15,977 nucleotides of DNA from Acanthamoeba sp. SK_2022b (lineage: Eukaryota; Discosea; Longamoebia; Acanthamoebidae): positions 1 to 15,977 of the forward strand of contig JANDJZ010000478.1 of NCBI GenBank assembly GCA_027943245.1, read 5' to 3'. Below the pieces are notes generated by a model. The model worked only from the letters and a program-made list of their open reading frames with translations. It did no database searches and was not told the DNA's origin. The position numbers and the translations under genes were made by a program. This document shows positions 1 through 7,431 of the stretch, piece after piece (within the stretch, counting starts at the first letter, position 1; each line of letters begins with the position of its first letter).

Positions 1-457
1 TGCGCTCATGATGCGTGTGGCGTTGTGGTCAGTGGCGGACGAGCGGGAGAAGGAGAAGGGGCGGCTGAGGGGCCTGCACAGCAAGCTGGAGCCCGTCTCG
101 TGGCCGACGGCCGCCGTGCGCCAGCGCACAGCGACCCTGCGCGCGGAGCACGACGCGGCGGTGGCGGCTGCGGACCGAGGCGGCACGGCGTGCAGCAGTG
201 GAGACCACGGCCTTGGTGCAGGCGATGGCGAGGAGAAAGTAGAGGAGGAAAGACGAAGCGGCGAGGACGAAGGTGATGACGATGAGGATGATGAGGATGA
301 TGATAAGGACGATGGTAGTGGAGGTAGAGGTGGAGAGGGAGAGGAAGGCGACGAGGTGGGCGGCAACCAGCGCGTACGACGTCGCGCGAACAAGCTCGAC
401 CGACGGCAGGTGCAGCAGGCCATCGCTCGATACGAAGTCTCCCAGAAGGAGGATTGA
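1..457 (+). CDS. Possible 3' end of an acidic, coiled-coil-like protein (partial, uncertain)
   Basis: The frame is open from the left edge of the window, with methionine codons at positions 8 and 11, and stops with TGA at 455-457. I do not recognise the protein. The first 55 or so residues are rich in Arg, Glu, Lys and Ala with helix-like spacing (for example the stretch VRQRTATLRAEHDAAVAAAD). A low-complexity acidic block follows (GDDDEDDEDDDKDD), then a basic, helical end (RRRANKLDRRQVQQAIARYE). That pattern could be the carboxyl end of a larger protein whose start lies left of the window. The acidic block comes from a GAN-rich DNA repeat, which opens long frames on the opposite strand too, so the strand call is not secure. 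No domain, splice site or partner confirms it. Confidence 0.33.
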   Translation, partial: ALMMRVALWSVADEREKEKGRLRGLHSKLEPVSWPTAAVRQRTATLRAEHDAAVAAADRGGTACSSGDHGLGAGDGEEKVEEERRSGEDEGDDDEDDEDDDKDDGSGGRGGEGEEGDEVGGNQRVRRRANKLDRRQVQQAIARYEVSQKED

Positions 458-1353
458 GGCGACAACGACAACCAGGACGCAATGACAACCACAACGGTTA
501 CGGTAAGAAGAGGAGCCGATGATCATAACGCAAGGGAGTGGGGAGGTGGCCGACACCACGAAGGCCGTCACCGGTGGACGCTGAGAAGAGGAACGGGCTT
601 CGTGCCTGTCACAGGCCTGCCCGCAAGCTCCCACGCGTGGTAGACCACCGAAATGTAATTTTTTGGACATTTTTCCACACCACCATCTTGTGTGCCCGCA
701 GCGACATGCTAAGAGAATAAGGGAAGGGGCATACCTCACGCACAAATTGCTGCGGAGCTCATCACCTTGTTGTCACTGCACACAGGAACAACTCGGCTCG
801 TGCTGGGCCCCCTTTCGGCACACTGCAACAGAGATCAGGACAGGTAGGCCATCGCGCACGCGACCATCATTGCCCTCTGTGCGCCAGCCACAGGGACGAG
901 CCTGCACAGATGGACAACGCACGCCACACAGGTTATTGCTCGTTTTTTTTCTTTTCCATGAGGGCGAGCTGGGTCCGTCGCCCATCTTCTTCGTCTCGCG
1001 CCTTGGCTCCAGGGGTGGCGTGGCGTGTAAAGAGAGAAAAAAAAGATACATACATAAGATACATTTTTTTCTTTCTGAAAAAGGACAAACGGCGTTGGTT
1101 TATGCGTAAAAAAGGACAACCTAAAACTGGCGGAAGCATAGTCTGATAGTCTGGGGAAGATGGTGCGCCTGCGCGATGACTCCTTTATCGAGGGGATGTG
1201 TGAGAGGTTAGCGGGAGCCCCGTATCCTCGGGAGCAACCTTCATACTCATTAACAACCAGCTGAGAGATGTGGAAGGGATACAACGTTGTCTGCTTGCAA
1301 GCTTGCCAGCCACACGAAGAAACAAGTTAAAGCTGGAGAAGAAGAAGAAGGGG

Positions 1354-1354
1354 C

Positions 1355-1386
<32 letters not shown>
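1354..1386 (+). repeat. (CAA)11 trinucleotide microsatellite
   Basis: Eleven perfect CAA units follow a GAAGAAGAAG tract. Read on the plus strand they would encode a run of Gln after a Lys/Glu stretch, but the surrounding 99-codon frame has no recognisable content, so I treat this as a simple repeat. A TTG/CAA run of similar kind sits inside an MTR4 intron near 11462-11482. Confidence 0.85.
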
Positions 1387-1412
1387 AAGAGTCGAGGTAG
1401 CGGGCTTCAGCT

Positions 1413-1509
1413 GGATTTACTGCTGGCGGGACGTCTCCGAGCCTGTGGTAAGCTCCCAAGGGATTTACTGCTGTTGTGGACGTCTCCCCCAACTGTGGTA
1501 AGCTCCCTC
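1413..1509 (+). repeat. Two-copy tandem repeat, unit about 48 bp
   Basis: The unit at 1413-1460 begins GGATTTACTGCTG, contains GGACGTCTCC, and ends with TGTGGTAAGCTCCC. The same order of elements recurs at 1461-1509 with a few substitutions and a small length change in the middle. Each copy contains GGTAAGC, which looks like a splice donor. It lies just right of the CAA run and has no recognised function. Confidence 0.75.
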
Positions 1510-2404
1510 CTCATCATGAGCCCTCGCTTGCTCCCTCTTGCCCCATTATTACTCATTTGGACGCCTTAAATACGGGTGCAATGGAATGGCTGCGGCCATT
1601 GTGGGATGAGTTGAGAATGGAATGCAGGTCACATTCCACACGATTGCAACGCAACAGGCACTCGTTGGGCTCTGGTTGAGCTTTCATTCAATGGCCACCA
1701 TGGAGATGAACCACAGGGTAGAAGCTTGAGCAGTATAGAGACCGCCGGGCAGTAAGAACGTCTCAGTTGGTGAGGTCTCCCGCATGAGGGAGAAAATTGC
1801 ATTGCAACCGATTTTTCTCGAACGAGGCTGTGAGAAGAAAACCCAGAAAAATGCTTTCTCCACCGCCGTGTCCGAGGGCTGGACAGATGGGTCCCGAGAA
1901 TGCGGCAAGGGATGGCGCTTGCCTGTGGCGGAGCGTGTGTTGATATGCAGCGATGTGTAGCGAGTTGTTTGCCACGCCACTCGAGGGGAGTGGTCAAGGA
2001 GAGGCTTGAGTGCTCCTTTCCAACCTCCAGCGGTTCACCTCAGCGCGTGCGTGGGGCAAGGTCCAAGGGGGGGTGGGTGATGGAGTAGGTGGCGAAGATG
2101 GTGGCCTTACCACGGTTACAGCATCGCACAGCCACGCTCGCCCAGTCAAAGTGCGTGAACGACGTGCTTGCAGGAGCTGCCACACCCGCTTGTCGCGGCG
2201 CTGGGAGCTCGGCGGCTTCCCATACCTCATGGCCTTCCTTCCTCCAGTCCTCCGGCCCAGCTGGCAATGCCTTCGCTTTCTTGATGACCATCCTCCCCGA
2301 AATGCCTTCCACCTGCCTAAGCTGCATCCTTCTTTGCATTCCTCTTGGTGCGTTCTCCTACGGAGATCAGCAACCGAGCCACAAGCCCAGCCCTCTGGGG
2401 CAGG

Positions 2405-2412
2405 TATAAATA
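2405..2412 (+). promoter_or_regulatory. TATA box (TATAAATA), no assigned gene
   Basis: A perfect TATAAATA on the plus strand in GC-rich surroundings. About 30 bp downstream would place a transcription start near 2435-2440. The first downstream ATG (2515) opens only a 43-codon frame of unfamiliar sequence, so the transcript may be non-coding, or the match may be chance. Confidence 0.45.
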
Positions 2413-2454
2413 GCAGAGGTAGTCTGCCTGTGAAACCGCACGTTGGCGACTTGA

Positions 2455-2474
2455 CTGCCTCCTTCGGGAGGCAG
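2455..2474 (+). ncRNA. Perfect UUCG-tetraloop hairpin, candidate structured RNA element
   Basis: Positions 2455-2462 (CTGCCTCC) pair without mismatch with 2467-2474 (GGAGGCAG) around the loop TTCG, giving an 8-bp stem closed by C(UUCG)G, one of the most stable RNA hairpins known. It begins 43 bp after the end of a TATA box on the same strand. I could not match the surrounding sequence to U1, U2, U5, U6, U3, SRP, RNase P or MRP RNA from memory. It could be part of an unannotated small RNA, a 5' untranslated structure, or a coincidence. Confidence 0.3.
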
Positions 2475-2904
2475 CTCAGTAAGGAGCTGGTGTGGGCGGA
2501 GGCGCATTGACATAATGTTCTGCCTGCCCCCAATCTTATTCCTTAGTAACGGTCACGCGGCTCTCTCTGGCTTTGTGTCCTCTGCCCGTTCCCCACCATG
2601 CGGCCTGAGTCTGGTCCGCCTTCGTGCTTTTCCCTTCAACAAATGATAAGCAATCCTAAGGGAAGGTAACCCACTTCTTGTTGTACGAGGTGGAGGGGAC
2701 AGAAGCACGAAGCCCAGGAGGTAGGAAAGGTGGAGAGCCGAGCCACGTTAACGAGTGGGTCGGCACCGCTGTATGCGCGCCAAGGTACAACGAAGCTTCT
2801 AGCAGGCATGCGTAAAAGAGTAACCCCCCTTGTGGTCGAGTTGTAAAAGATATGGTGTGTATATCAACCACCTGGTGCATGCCTGTGCTTACACGAGTGG
2901 TAGC

Positions 2905-3304
2905 TTATTTCTCCTTCTTCATCGACTTCTGGTTCTTGTGCTGCATGAAGTTGAAACCCTTCTCCTCGGACCAGTCGCCTTCAGAGAGGATCTTCCTGAT
3001 CACCGCATCGTTCTCTTGTGTTCCAAAGACCCTCCTGTTGCGCAGCTGTGAGCAAATACAAAGAAAATAATACTCCACTCAAGCGCCTCAGGAATGGTGC
3101 GTACAAGAGGTCGCTCTTGGGTGCTTGGCCGGACTTGCCGTGACCCTTGAAGATCTCGAACGACTGCAAGACGTCCAAGAGAGGGGTCGAGGGGTCCTGC
3201 TTCCACTTGTCGGGCATGCCAGGGTTGGCGACCACCCAGTACTCCTCCGGCGCGGAGGTCGCGTCGGGCTTGTACGTGAATTTCACCTTCTGTCCTTCGG
3301 CCAT
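2905..3304 (-). CDS. SBDS N-terminal-domain (FYSH) protein, Rtc3-like
   Basis: Two exons, 3304-3105 and 3034-2905, with one 70-nt intron (donor GTACGC, acceptor CAACAG), give 109 residues ending in TAA. The phase-2 join is in frame and restores the family pattern PKSDLLRVFGT, which lines up with the SKAQVENEFG stretch of yeast Rtc3/YHR087W as I remember it. Visible elements are a short beta-rich start (VKFTYKP), the helix LLDVLQSFEIFKGH, the loop GKSGQAPKS, and the helix NDAVIRKILSEGDW, followed by a Lys-rich tail. Rtc3-type proteins carry only the N-terminal domain of the ribosome maturation factor SBDS, and the yeast member is linked to RNA metabolism and stress tolerance. No domain 2 or 3 is present, so this is not full-length SBDS. 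An ATAAATA element about 90 bp upstream supports the start. Confidence 0.85.
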
Positions 3305-3391
3305 GCTTGTTTGTTCGCTTGGGGAGTGTTCGCTGTGGTAGTGTTGGTAGTAGTGCTTGCTTGTTGTTATGCTAAGAGAGCTCAAGCCTGT

Positions 3392-3400
3392 CGTATTTAT
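3392..3400 (-). promoter_or_regulatory. TATA-like element of the SBDS-domain gene
   Basis: Read on the minus strand the sequence is ATAAATACG, about 88-96 bp before the ATG at 3304. The leader between them is purine/CAA-rich without upstream ATGs that I can see. Distance and orientation fit a core promoter, but the match to TATAAA is imperfect. Confidence 0.45.
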
Positions 3401-3541
3401 GAGGAGGTGAGGCAGGTGCGGCAGCGACCAACCACAGGCCACAAGGAATTCCGCCAGCAACCCAAACAAACGCAACCCACGTAACCCGCCAGGCTGACGT
3501 TTCTCCCAAGCCAGATGTTTCATTTCCGTTTCGAAAACACG

Positions 3542-3557
3542 TTTCGTAATTACGAAA
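3542..3557. promoter_or_regulatory. 16-bp perfect palindrome between RRS1 and the SBDS-domain gene
   Basis: TTTCGTAATTACGAAA is exactly self-complementary and sits in a short AT-richer patch that also contains two further TTTCG words just to the left (around 3528-3545). It lies upstream of the SBDS-domain gene and 30 bp past the RRS1 stop. A dimeric transcription-factor site is the simplest reading, with a 3'-end signal of RRS1 as an alternative. No factor is assigned. Confidence 0.4.
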
Positions 3558-3586
3558 TAACTCCCAAAAAAGAAGCACGCCTGCCC

Positions 3587-5101
3587 TCACTTCTTGCTCG
3601 CCTTTCGGCCCTTGCCGCCGCCCTTGCCCTTTCCCTTGCCCTTGGCTGCCTTTCGGTCGGCCATCTTCTGCTTCTTGGCCTCCTGCGGGAGCGCCATCGA
3701 GGCGGCTCGGTCGGTGTTGAGCACCGCCTCCTTGCCCAGGATCTTGCTGAGCACGCTCATCCCCCGCTCCTTCTCGCTCGCCAGGCCGCCGCTCGACGCC
3801 AGGTCGTCAAACTTCCTCTTGCCGCGCTGGTACTGGTCCTTGTGCTCGCCCGGCAGCCGATCATTGAACTTGCCCAGCGACGCCGTAGACTTATTCACAT
3901 GGTTGATCGAGCCAGCCAGGCCTGATGACAACAAGAACGACATGACGACGGGTGAGCGATACGACACGGTGAGAGAGCGGGGAGAGAGAGAGAGGATGTG
4001 AAGGTGTGGACGCGCACCCTTCTTCTTCTCTTCGGCCTTGGCGTAGGCGGCCATGTTCCTCATCTCGTTCTGTCGCTGCTTCTTGACCCGATCCTTCTTC
4101 TCCTTCTCCACTCGGTTGAACGGGTCCTCGTGCGGGTTGGCTTCGTTGCCCTTCACCTCCACGACCCTGTACAAACGCGCGTGCACGCAACGTCAAGTTC
4201 GTGTCACCACCCTCCCGTCAACAACGCGCGCGGGGGACGGGCTCGTACCAGTTGGCCTCCTCGGACCTGTTCGCTCGCTTGTAGCCGTGAGCGCGCCGCC
4301 ACTCCTGGTGCGTCTGGAGAACAGAGGGAGGGGGAAAACGAGTGTGTGAGACGTGTCCATGCGCCCGTCGGGAGGCCGCCGAGTAAGTCACAAGCAAGGC
4401 ATGAGTAGTGGAAGGGGGAAAACAGCCAACGCACCTCGTCCCATTCGAGCTTGTTCTTCTTCCTCTTCTGTATGCCCTTCTGGGCAGCAAACTCCTCCCA
4501 CTTGGTCTTCGGCTTGGGCTTGGGGATCTGCACACGAAGAAACCGCACGGGCATGCAGAGGAGCAAGGAGGAGGTAGAGGCGGTCAGCGGTGAAGGGGCG
4601 TAAAAAGAATAAATAAAGAAATAAACACAACAAAATAATTCCATAAATAGCGAGTGGAGGCCGACACGCACGTGCTTCTCGCGGGGAAGGAGGGTGGTAG
4701 GGCGCGGCAGCTGAGCGAGCACGTCGCCCTCCTGCGTGCGGTGGCTGGGGAGGCCCAGCAGTTTGTTGAACAGGAGCTGCACCGCATCGCGGCCCGTCTC
4801 GTCCAAGTACGCCTTCGTCCCCTTCTCTCTATTTTGTTGGAACAACAACAAGGGAAAGATGCAAGATTAAAATGAATAAAAATGCAAAATCAAATGATTT
4901 AAATAAATGGCTATAGCAATCATAATCAAAGAGGTTAAAACAGGATGCATACACAAAGGCGGAAAGGTCCTGAGGCTGGTAGTCATAGCCAGTGAGATTG
5001 CCGAGGTCTACCTCGATGGACTTGCCGAGGAGCAGGTCCGGGTGAGGGGCGGGGGCGGTCAGCTTAAGAGGCACTTCGGCAACGGTGTCTACGTCTCCCA
5101 T
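3587..5101 (-). CDS. RRS1: RRS1 ribosome biogenesis regulatory protein
   Basis: Six exons join in phase to 315 residues: 5101-4953, 4828-4672, 4527-4435, 4313-4249, 4166-4018 and 3921-3587 (TGA). Family landmarks appear in the right order: the EVDLGNL box near residues 27-33, the RDAVQLLFNKLLGLP helix, the PREKHIPKPKPKTKWEEFA motif across the second splice, and the QKRKKNKLEWDE stretch. Then come HGYKRANR, HEDPF, and a long Lys/Gly-rich tail typical of nucleolar proteins. In yeast Rrs1 works with Rpf2 to load 5S rRNA, RPL5 and RPL11 into the pre-60S particle in the nucleolus. Length fits (yeast about 200, human about 365). Donors are GTATGC, GTGCGT, GTGCGT, GTACGA and GTGCGC. The start is the ATG that opens MGDVDTVAEVPLK. 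It follows the MMADHC-like gene on the same strand. Confidence 0.93.
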
Positions 5102-5464
5102 GCTGCAGGGAAGAAGGCGGTTAGAGGAAATTGTAGTCGATGCAAGAACGAACAATTTGCAATTGAATGAAGAAATTGTCTTGAACTGGTGGCAACAAGA
5201 ACGAGGATGATTCGAAGCCAAGAAGGGATGAAGGATGCCCGTACATTAGGTGCGTGTGCAAAGGACCGGAAAGATGAAGTTCGCACAATCGCAACACAAG
5301 CGGAGAAACGGCCGTGAGAAGGGTCGAAGAACAAAAGAAGAAAAAAGAAAAAAACGTTTCCCCGTTTTCCTGTTTCGCACGGGCGCGAACACCAGGCTGA
5401 AGCAAGTCGTAGTGTACATGTACGGGGAATGAATAAATACGAGAAGAGAGAGAGAGAGAGCTCG
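5102..5464. promoter_or_regulatory. RRS1 upstream region (no gene)
   Basis: The 363 bp between the MMADHC-like stop and the RRS1 start hold an A-rich block on the plus strand (about 5330-5355), a (GA) run at 5445-5460, and no supportable coding frame. It must contain the MMADHC-like 3' end and the RRS1 promoter. I see no convincing TATA box; pyrimidine-rich tracts on the minus strand are the only notable signal. Confidence 0.5.
5445..5460 (+). repeat. (AG)8 dinucleotide microsatellite
   Basis: Perfect AG repeat ending 5 bp before the stop codon (minus strand, 5467-5465) of the MMADHC-like gene. On the minus strand it reads as a CT tract at the start of the 3' untranslated region. Confidence 0.8.
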
Positions 5465-6499
5465 TCAAGCGTCTTCGGCATGTGCCCGGCCGGTGCCGGC
5501 TGGAGAGTTGATACGAAGTGCCTCCTGCAGGCATTCGTACGGTGCGGTGGTGAAGAGGGTGGCCGGGTAGACCGCCGTCCGCCACTGGGGATGTGACACG
5601 ACCTCGCAACTGCCCACCTGATGCAGAGCCAACGACAGTTCGCACATTAGGTTCCTGTTGCGAGTTCTTATGATAGCGGCTACTCTCCCGTAGCAGGGAC
5701 GCACCTGGATGCGATCATAGGGAAGCAATAACTCGATGCCGCTTATATCGCTGTAGGCCATTCCTCCTCGCTCACCGATAACCTGGAAGCGGTAGACCCA
5801 TCCATGAAGGTGCGCTCTTTGACATGTCCATTTCACGTGGTCGTGAGACATACCGGGTAGCCGCTGCAGGGATCAGAGAGGTCGGCCCAGTGTCCGTCCT
5901 TGCGGAGCAGCTCGCACACACCCTTACCCCACGCCACAAACTGCACGCAACGAAGAACAGAGAGAAACAACAAAGGCTGGCGTTAGAGAAGGGCATCGCT
6001 GGAGCAGGAGGTCCAGGGGAGAGGTACAGCTTCGAGAAGCACGTCCTTCTCTTGAGCAGCTTCGTCGCTCCAATCGATGAGGTCGGTCTCGCTGGGCTGG
6101 AAGGTTATAACCACGTACACCTTACCACCGCCGGCAGCGTGCTCCTCTGCCACCTCAGGGAATATTCGTTTCTTGATATACATAAATCAGCAAAATAAGT
6201 CACACCAGCAGGGACAAGTACAGATCAACATGTTCCACTATTTGCCAGTAATAATCACAGAATTGAGATGTTTCATCGCGATTAAATGGTACCATTTCTG
6301 GCACGAGGCGAGCTGGACATGCGTGGATGGTGTACTCGAGTTCGCCTGTATGAAGACCGTCGGTGGTGCTCACGCTTGTCCTCACAGGTCCCGTCACAAA
6401 ATTCGCCTTCTTCCTGCCGCTTAGCTTGAAGTCGATGGGTGCAGGAAACGGAAAGGGCTCTCCCGCTCCACTACCCTGCGCGTTCTCTTCTCCCGTCAT
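5465..6499 (-). CDS. MMADHC: MMADHC (CblD) cobalamin-trafficking protein homologue
   Basis: Five exons, all joined in phase 0, give 222 residues: 6499-6293, 6171-6028, 5940-5854, 5782-5705 and 5617-5465 (TGA). The order of motifs matches animal MMADHC as remembered: LEYTIHACPARLVP, IFPEVAEE, KDVLLEAFVAWGKGVCELLR, GHWADLSDPCSGYP, then GSCEVVSHPQWRTAVYP. MMADHC docks with MMACHC and directs cob(II)alamin to cytosolic methionine synthase or to mitochondrial methylmalonyl-CoA mutase. Only about 50 residues precede the conserved core, and I see no clear mitochondrial leader, so a cytosolic form is likely (inference). At the position of the vertebrate Cys-Cys pair the protein has Ser175-Cys176. Donors include GTATGT and GTGCGT. 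The gene is head to head with the SNARE gene and tail to head with RRS1. Confidence 0.88.
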
Positions 6500-6751
6500 G
6501 TTGAACCGAGCACCGTGAACTTGCGCAATTGATCTCGAGATGATCGATTACCACTACTCCGGTCTTGCTTACGAAATTGCTCTTGAGGTCGGAGGGCCAA
6601 ATTATGTGCGTGTTTTGATCTTCTCTTCTTTTCTTTTTGTTTTTGATTTTCTCCAGGACCAACAACATAACGGTTTTCATGGAACAGAGACAGAAGCCAC
6701 AGACCACGCCTGGAAGACTCCCCCAAGCCTTTGGCTAAACCAAAGACACAA
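6500..6751. promoter_or_regulatory. Short divergent region between MMADHC-like and SNARE genes
   Basis: Only 252 bp separate the two ATGs. The plus strand has an open stretch from the ATG at 6540 to a good donor (GTGCGTG at 6606) and a pyrimidine-rich acceptor (TTTTCTCCAG ending at 6656). That looks like a 51-nt intron of the SNARE transcript. No frame continues cleanly from either side into the SNARE reading frame: the SNARE frame has a TAA at 6668-6670. The intron is therefore best read as lying in a 5' leader, or as part of an N-terminal extension that a later acceptor or a sequence error would have to join. Confidence 0.5.
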
Positions 6752-7057
6752 ATGACGACGCGCCAGGCGAACGACAAGCTGCAACTACTCGAACGCCAAC
6801 AGCCTACCTGGGATGATATCAATCGTATGGCGCTTGTGGTCGAGGAGCGAGATGACGCCATAGCGGCCATCTGCCAGGACGTTCAGCAGATTGATGGGAT
6901 GTTCCGCGATCTGCTCGCCCTCACCGTCGCACAGCGCGATGACATTGATTCTATCGAAGCACATATCGATGCGGCCGTGCTTTCAACAGGCGATGGAGTC
7001 CGAAATCTGAGGGACGCAGAACGGTATCAGCGTAACAGCACCTGCGTCCTCTCTTGA
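6752..7057 (+). CDS. Short Qa-type SNARE (syntaxin-like) ending in a CaaX box
   Basis: 101 residues from the ATG at 6752 to TGA at 7055-7057. Residues 25-95 form a syntaxin SNARE motif close to the syntaxin 7/12/13 type: VVEERDDAIAAICQDVQQID, then MFRDLLALTVAQRDDIDSIE, then LRDAERYQRN. Gln61 falls at the central ionic layer, so it is a Q-SNARE, and the IDSIE signature points to Qa. Where a syntaxin enters its transmembrane helix, this protein stops with Cys98-Val-Leu-Ser, a canonical farnesylation-type CaaX box. Membrane attachment by prenylation is therefore expected (inference). There is no Habc domain and almost no room for one, because the divergent MMADHC-like gene starts 252 bp upstream. 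The amino end is the least certain part: the frame is open back to 6671 and a 5' exon may exist. Confidence 0.82.
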   Translation: MTTRQANDKLQLLERQQPTWDDINRMALVVEERDDAIAAICQDVQQIDGMFRDLLALTVAQRDDIDSIEAHIDAAVLSTGDGVRNLRDAERYQRNSTCVLS

Positions 7058-7431
7058 CCACTGTCCGATATGCGACTGCCAGGCTATGCTTTGACTCGCG
7101 TCCGCCCTGCAACTTCGTCCCGACGCGACGCAGCGGTGCAGCTGACAGCAGCTCACCACCCCCGACCCTGGGCTCAGACACTCTTGTACATACGAACGTT
7201 TTTGTATAAAAGCTACACCGCCGTGTTGTGGTTCTGGCTCTTCGGGCAGCGTCTGGCTCCGGCTGGAGGAGGTCGAGGGAGAGCCTGGATCGGTCGGCAG
7301 CGAAGACCGCGCCTTAGGCCGATCCGGTTGTCTCTGAAGTGTGGGCAGAGTTTCAGGGCAATTTCGCTCTCCTTGCTCGGCGTGGCGGGCAAGGCTGTTG
7401 AGTTGCACTATTTTGCTCAAGATTTAACATC
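7058..7431. promoter_or_regulatory. SNARE 3' region and stress-protein promoter (no gene)
   Basis: Frames of 120-145 codons cross this stretch on both strands, but neither resembles a known protein and neither fits neighbouring splice phases. A TATA box at 7205 explains its role as the promoter and long leader of the downstream universal stress protein gene. Confidence 0.55.
7205..7212 (+). promoter_or_regulatory. TATA box (TATAAAAG) of the universal stress protein gene
   Basis: A consensus TATAAAAG preceded by TTTTTG, 220 bp before the ATG at 7432. A start about 30 bp downstream would give a 5' leader near 190 nt without an ATG after 7240 that I can see. The TATA class suits an inducible gene. 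Confidence 0.65.

Larger units (their letters stand above)
458..2904. other. 2.4-kb region with no supportable protein gene
   Basis: All six frames give only short or compositionally odd frames (Ser/Arg/Pro-rich or homopolymer-driven), with no family I recognise and no chain of exons with matching splice phases. The left part (650-1110) has many A and T homopolymers. The middle holds a CAA run and a tandem 48-bp duplication. The right part holds a TATA box and a hairpin, listed separately. I saw no tRNA-like T-loop or rRNA sequence. For a genome this compact the gap is long, so a non-coding RNA gene or a fast-evolving gene could have been missed. Confidence 0.5.

Noticed and set aside
29..745. 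238-codon minus-strand frame with membrane-like hydrophobic stretches
   Set aside because: Hydrophobic run is the reverse complement of an acidic simple repeat; its ends are Arg/Pro-rich and match no family; first codon context and splicing are unconvincing.
1170..1190. GATGACT as a possible C box of a C/D snoRNA
   Set aside because: It deviates from RTGATGA, and no D box with flanking complementarity at a suitable distance was found.
1160..1264. 34-codon plus-strand frame starting MVRLRDDSFIEG
   Set aside because: Composition looks protein-like, but it is short, has no neighbour exon with matching phase, and no recognisable domain.
1994..2533. 179-codon minus-strand and 166-codon plus-strand overlapping frames
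   Set aside because: Both are Arg/Ser/Pro-rich with no motif; long frames arise by chance in GC-rich DNA.
2515..2646. 43-codon frame downstream of the TATA box at 2405
   Set aside because: No resemblance to a known protein and no support beyond the ATG.
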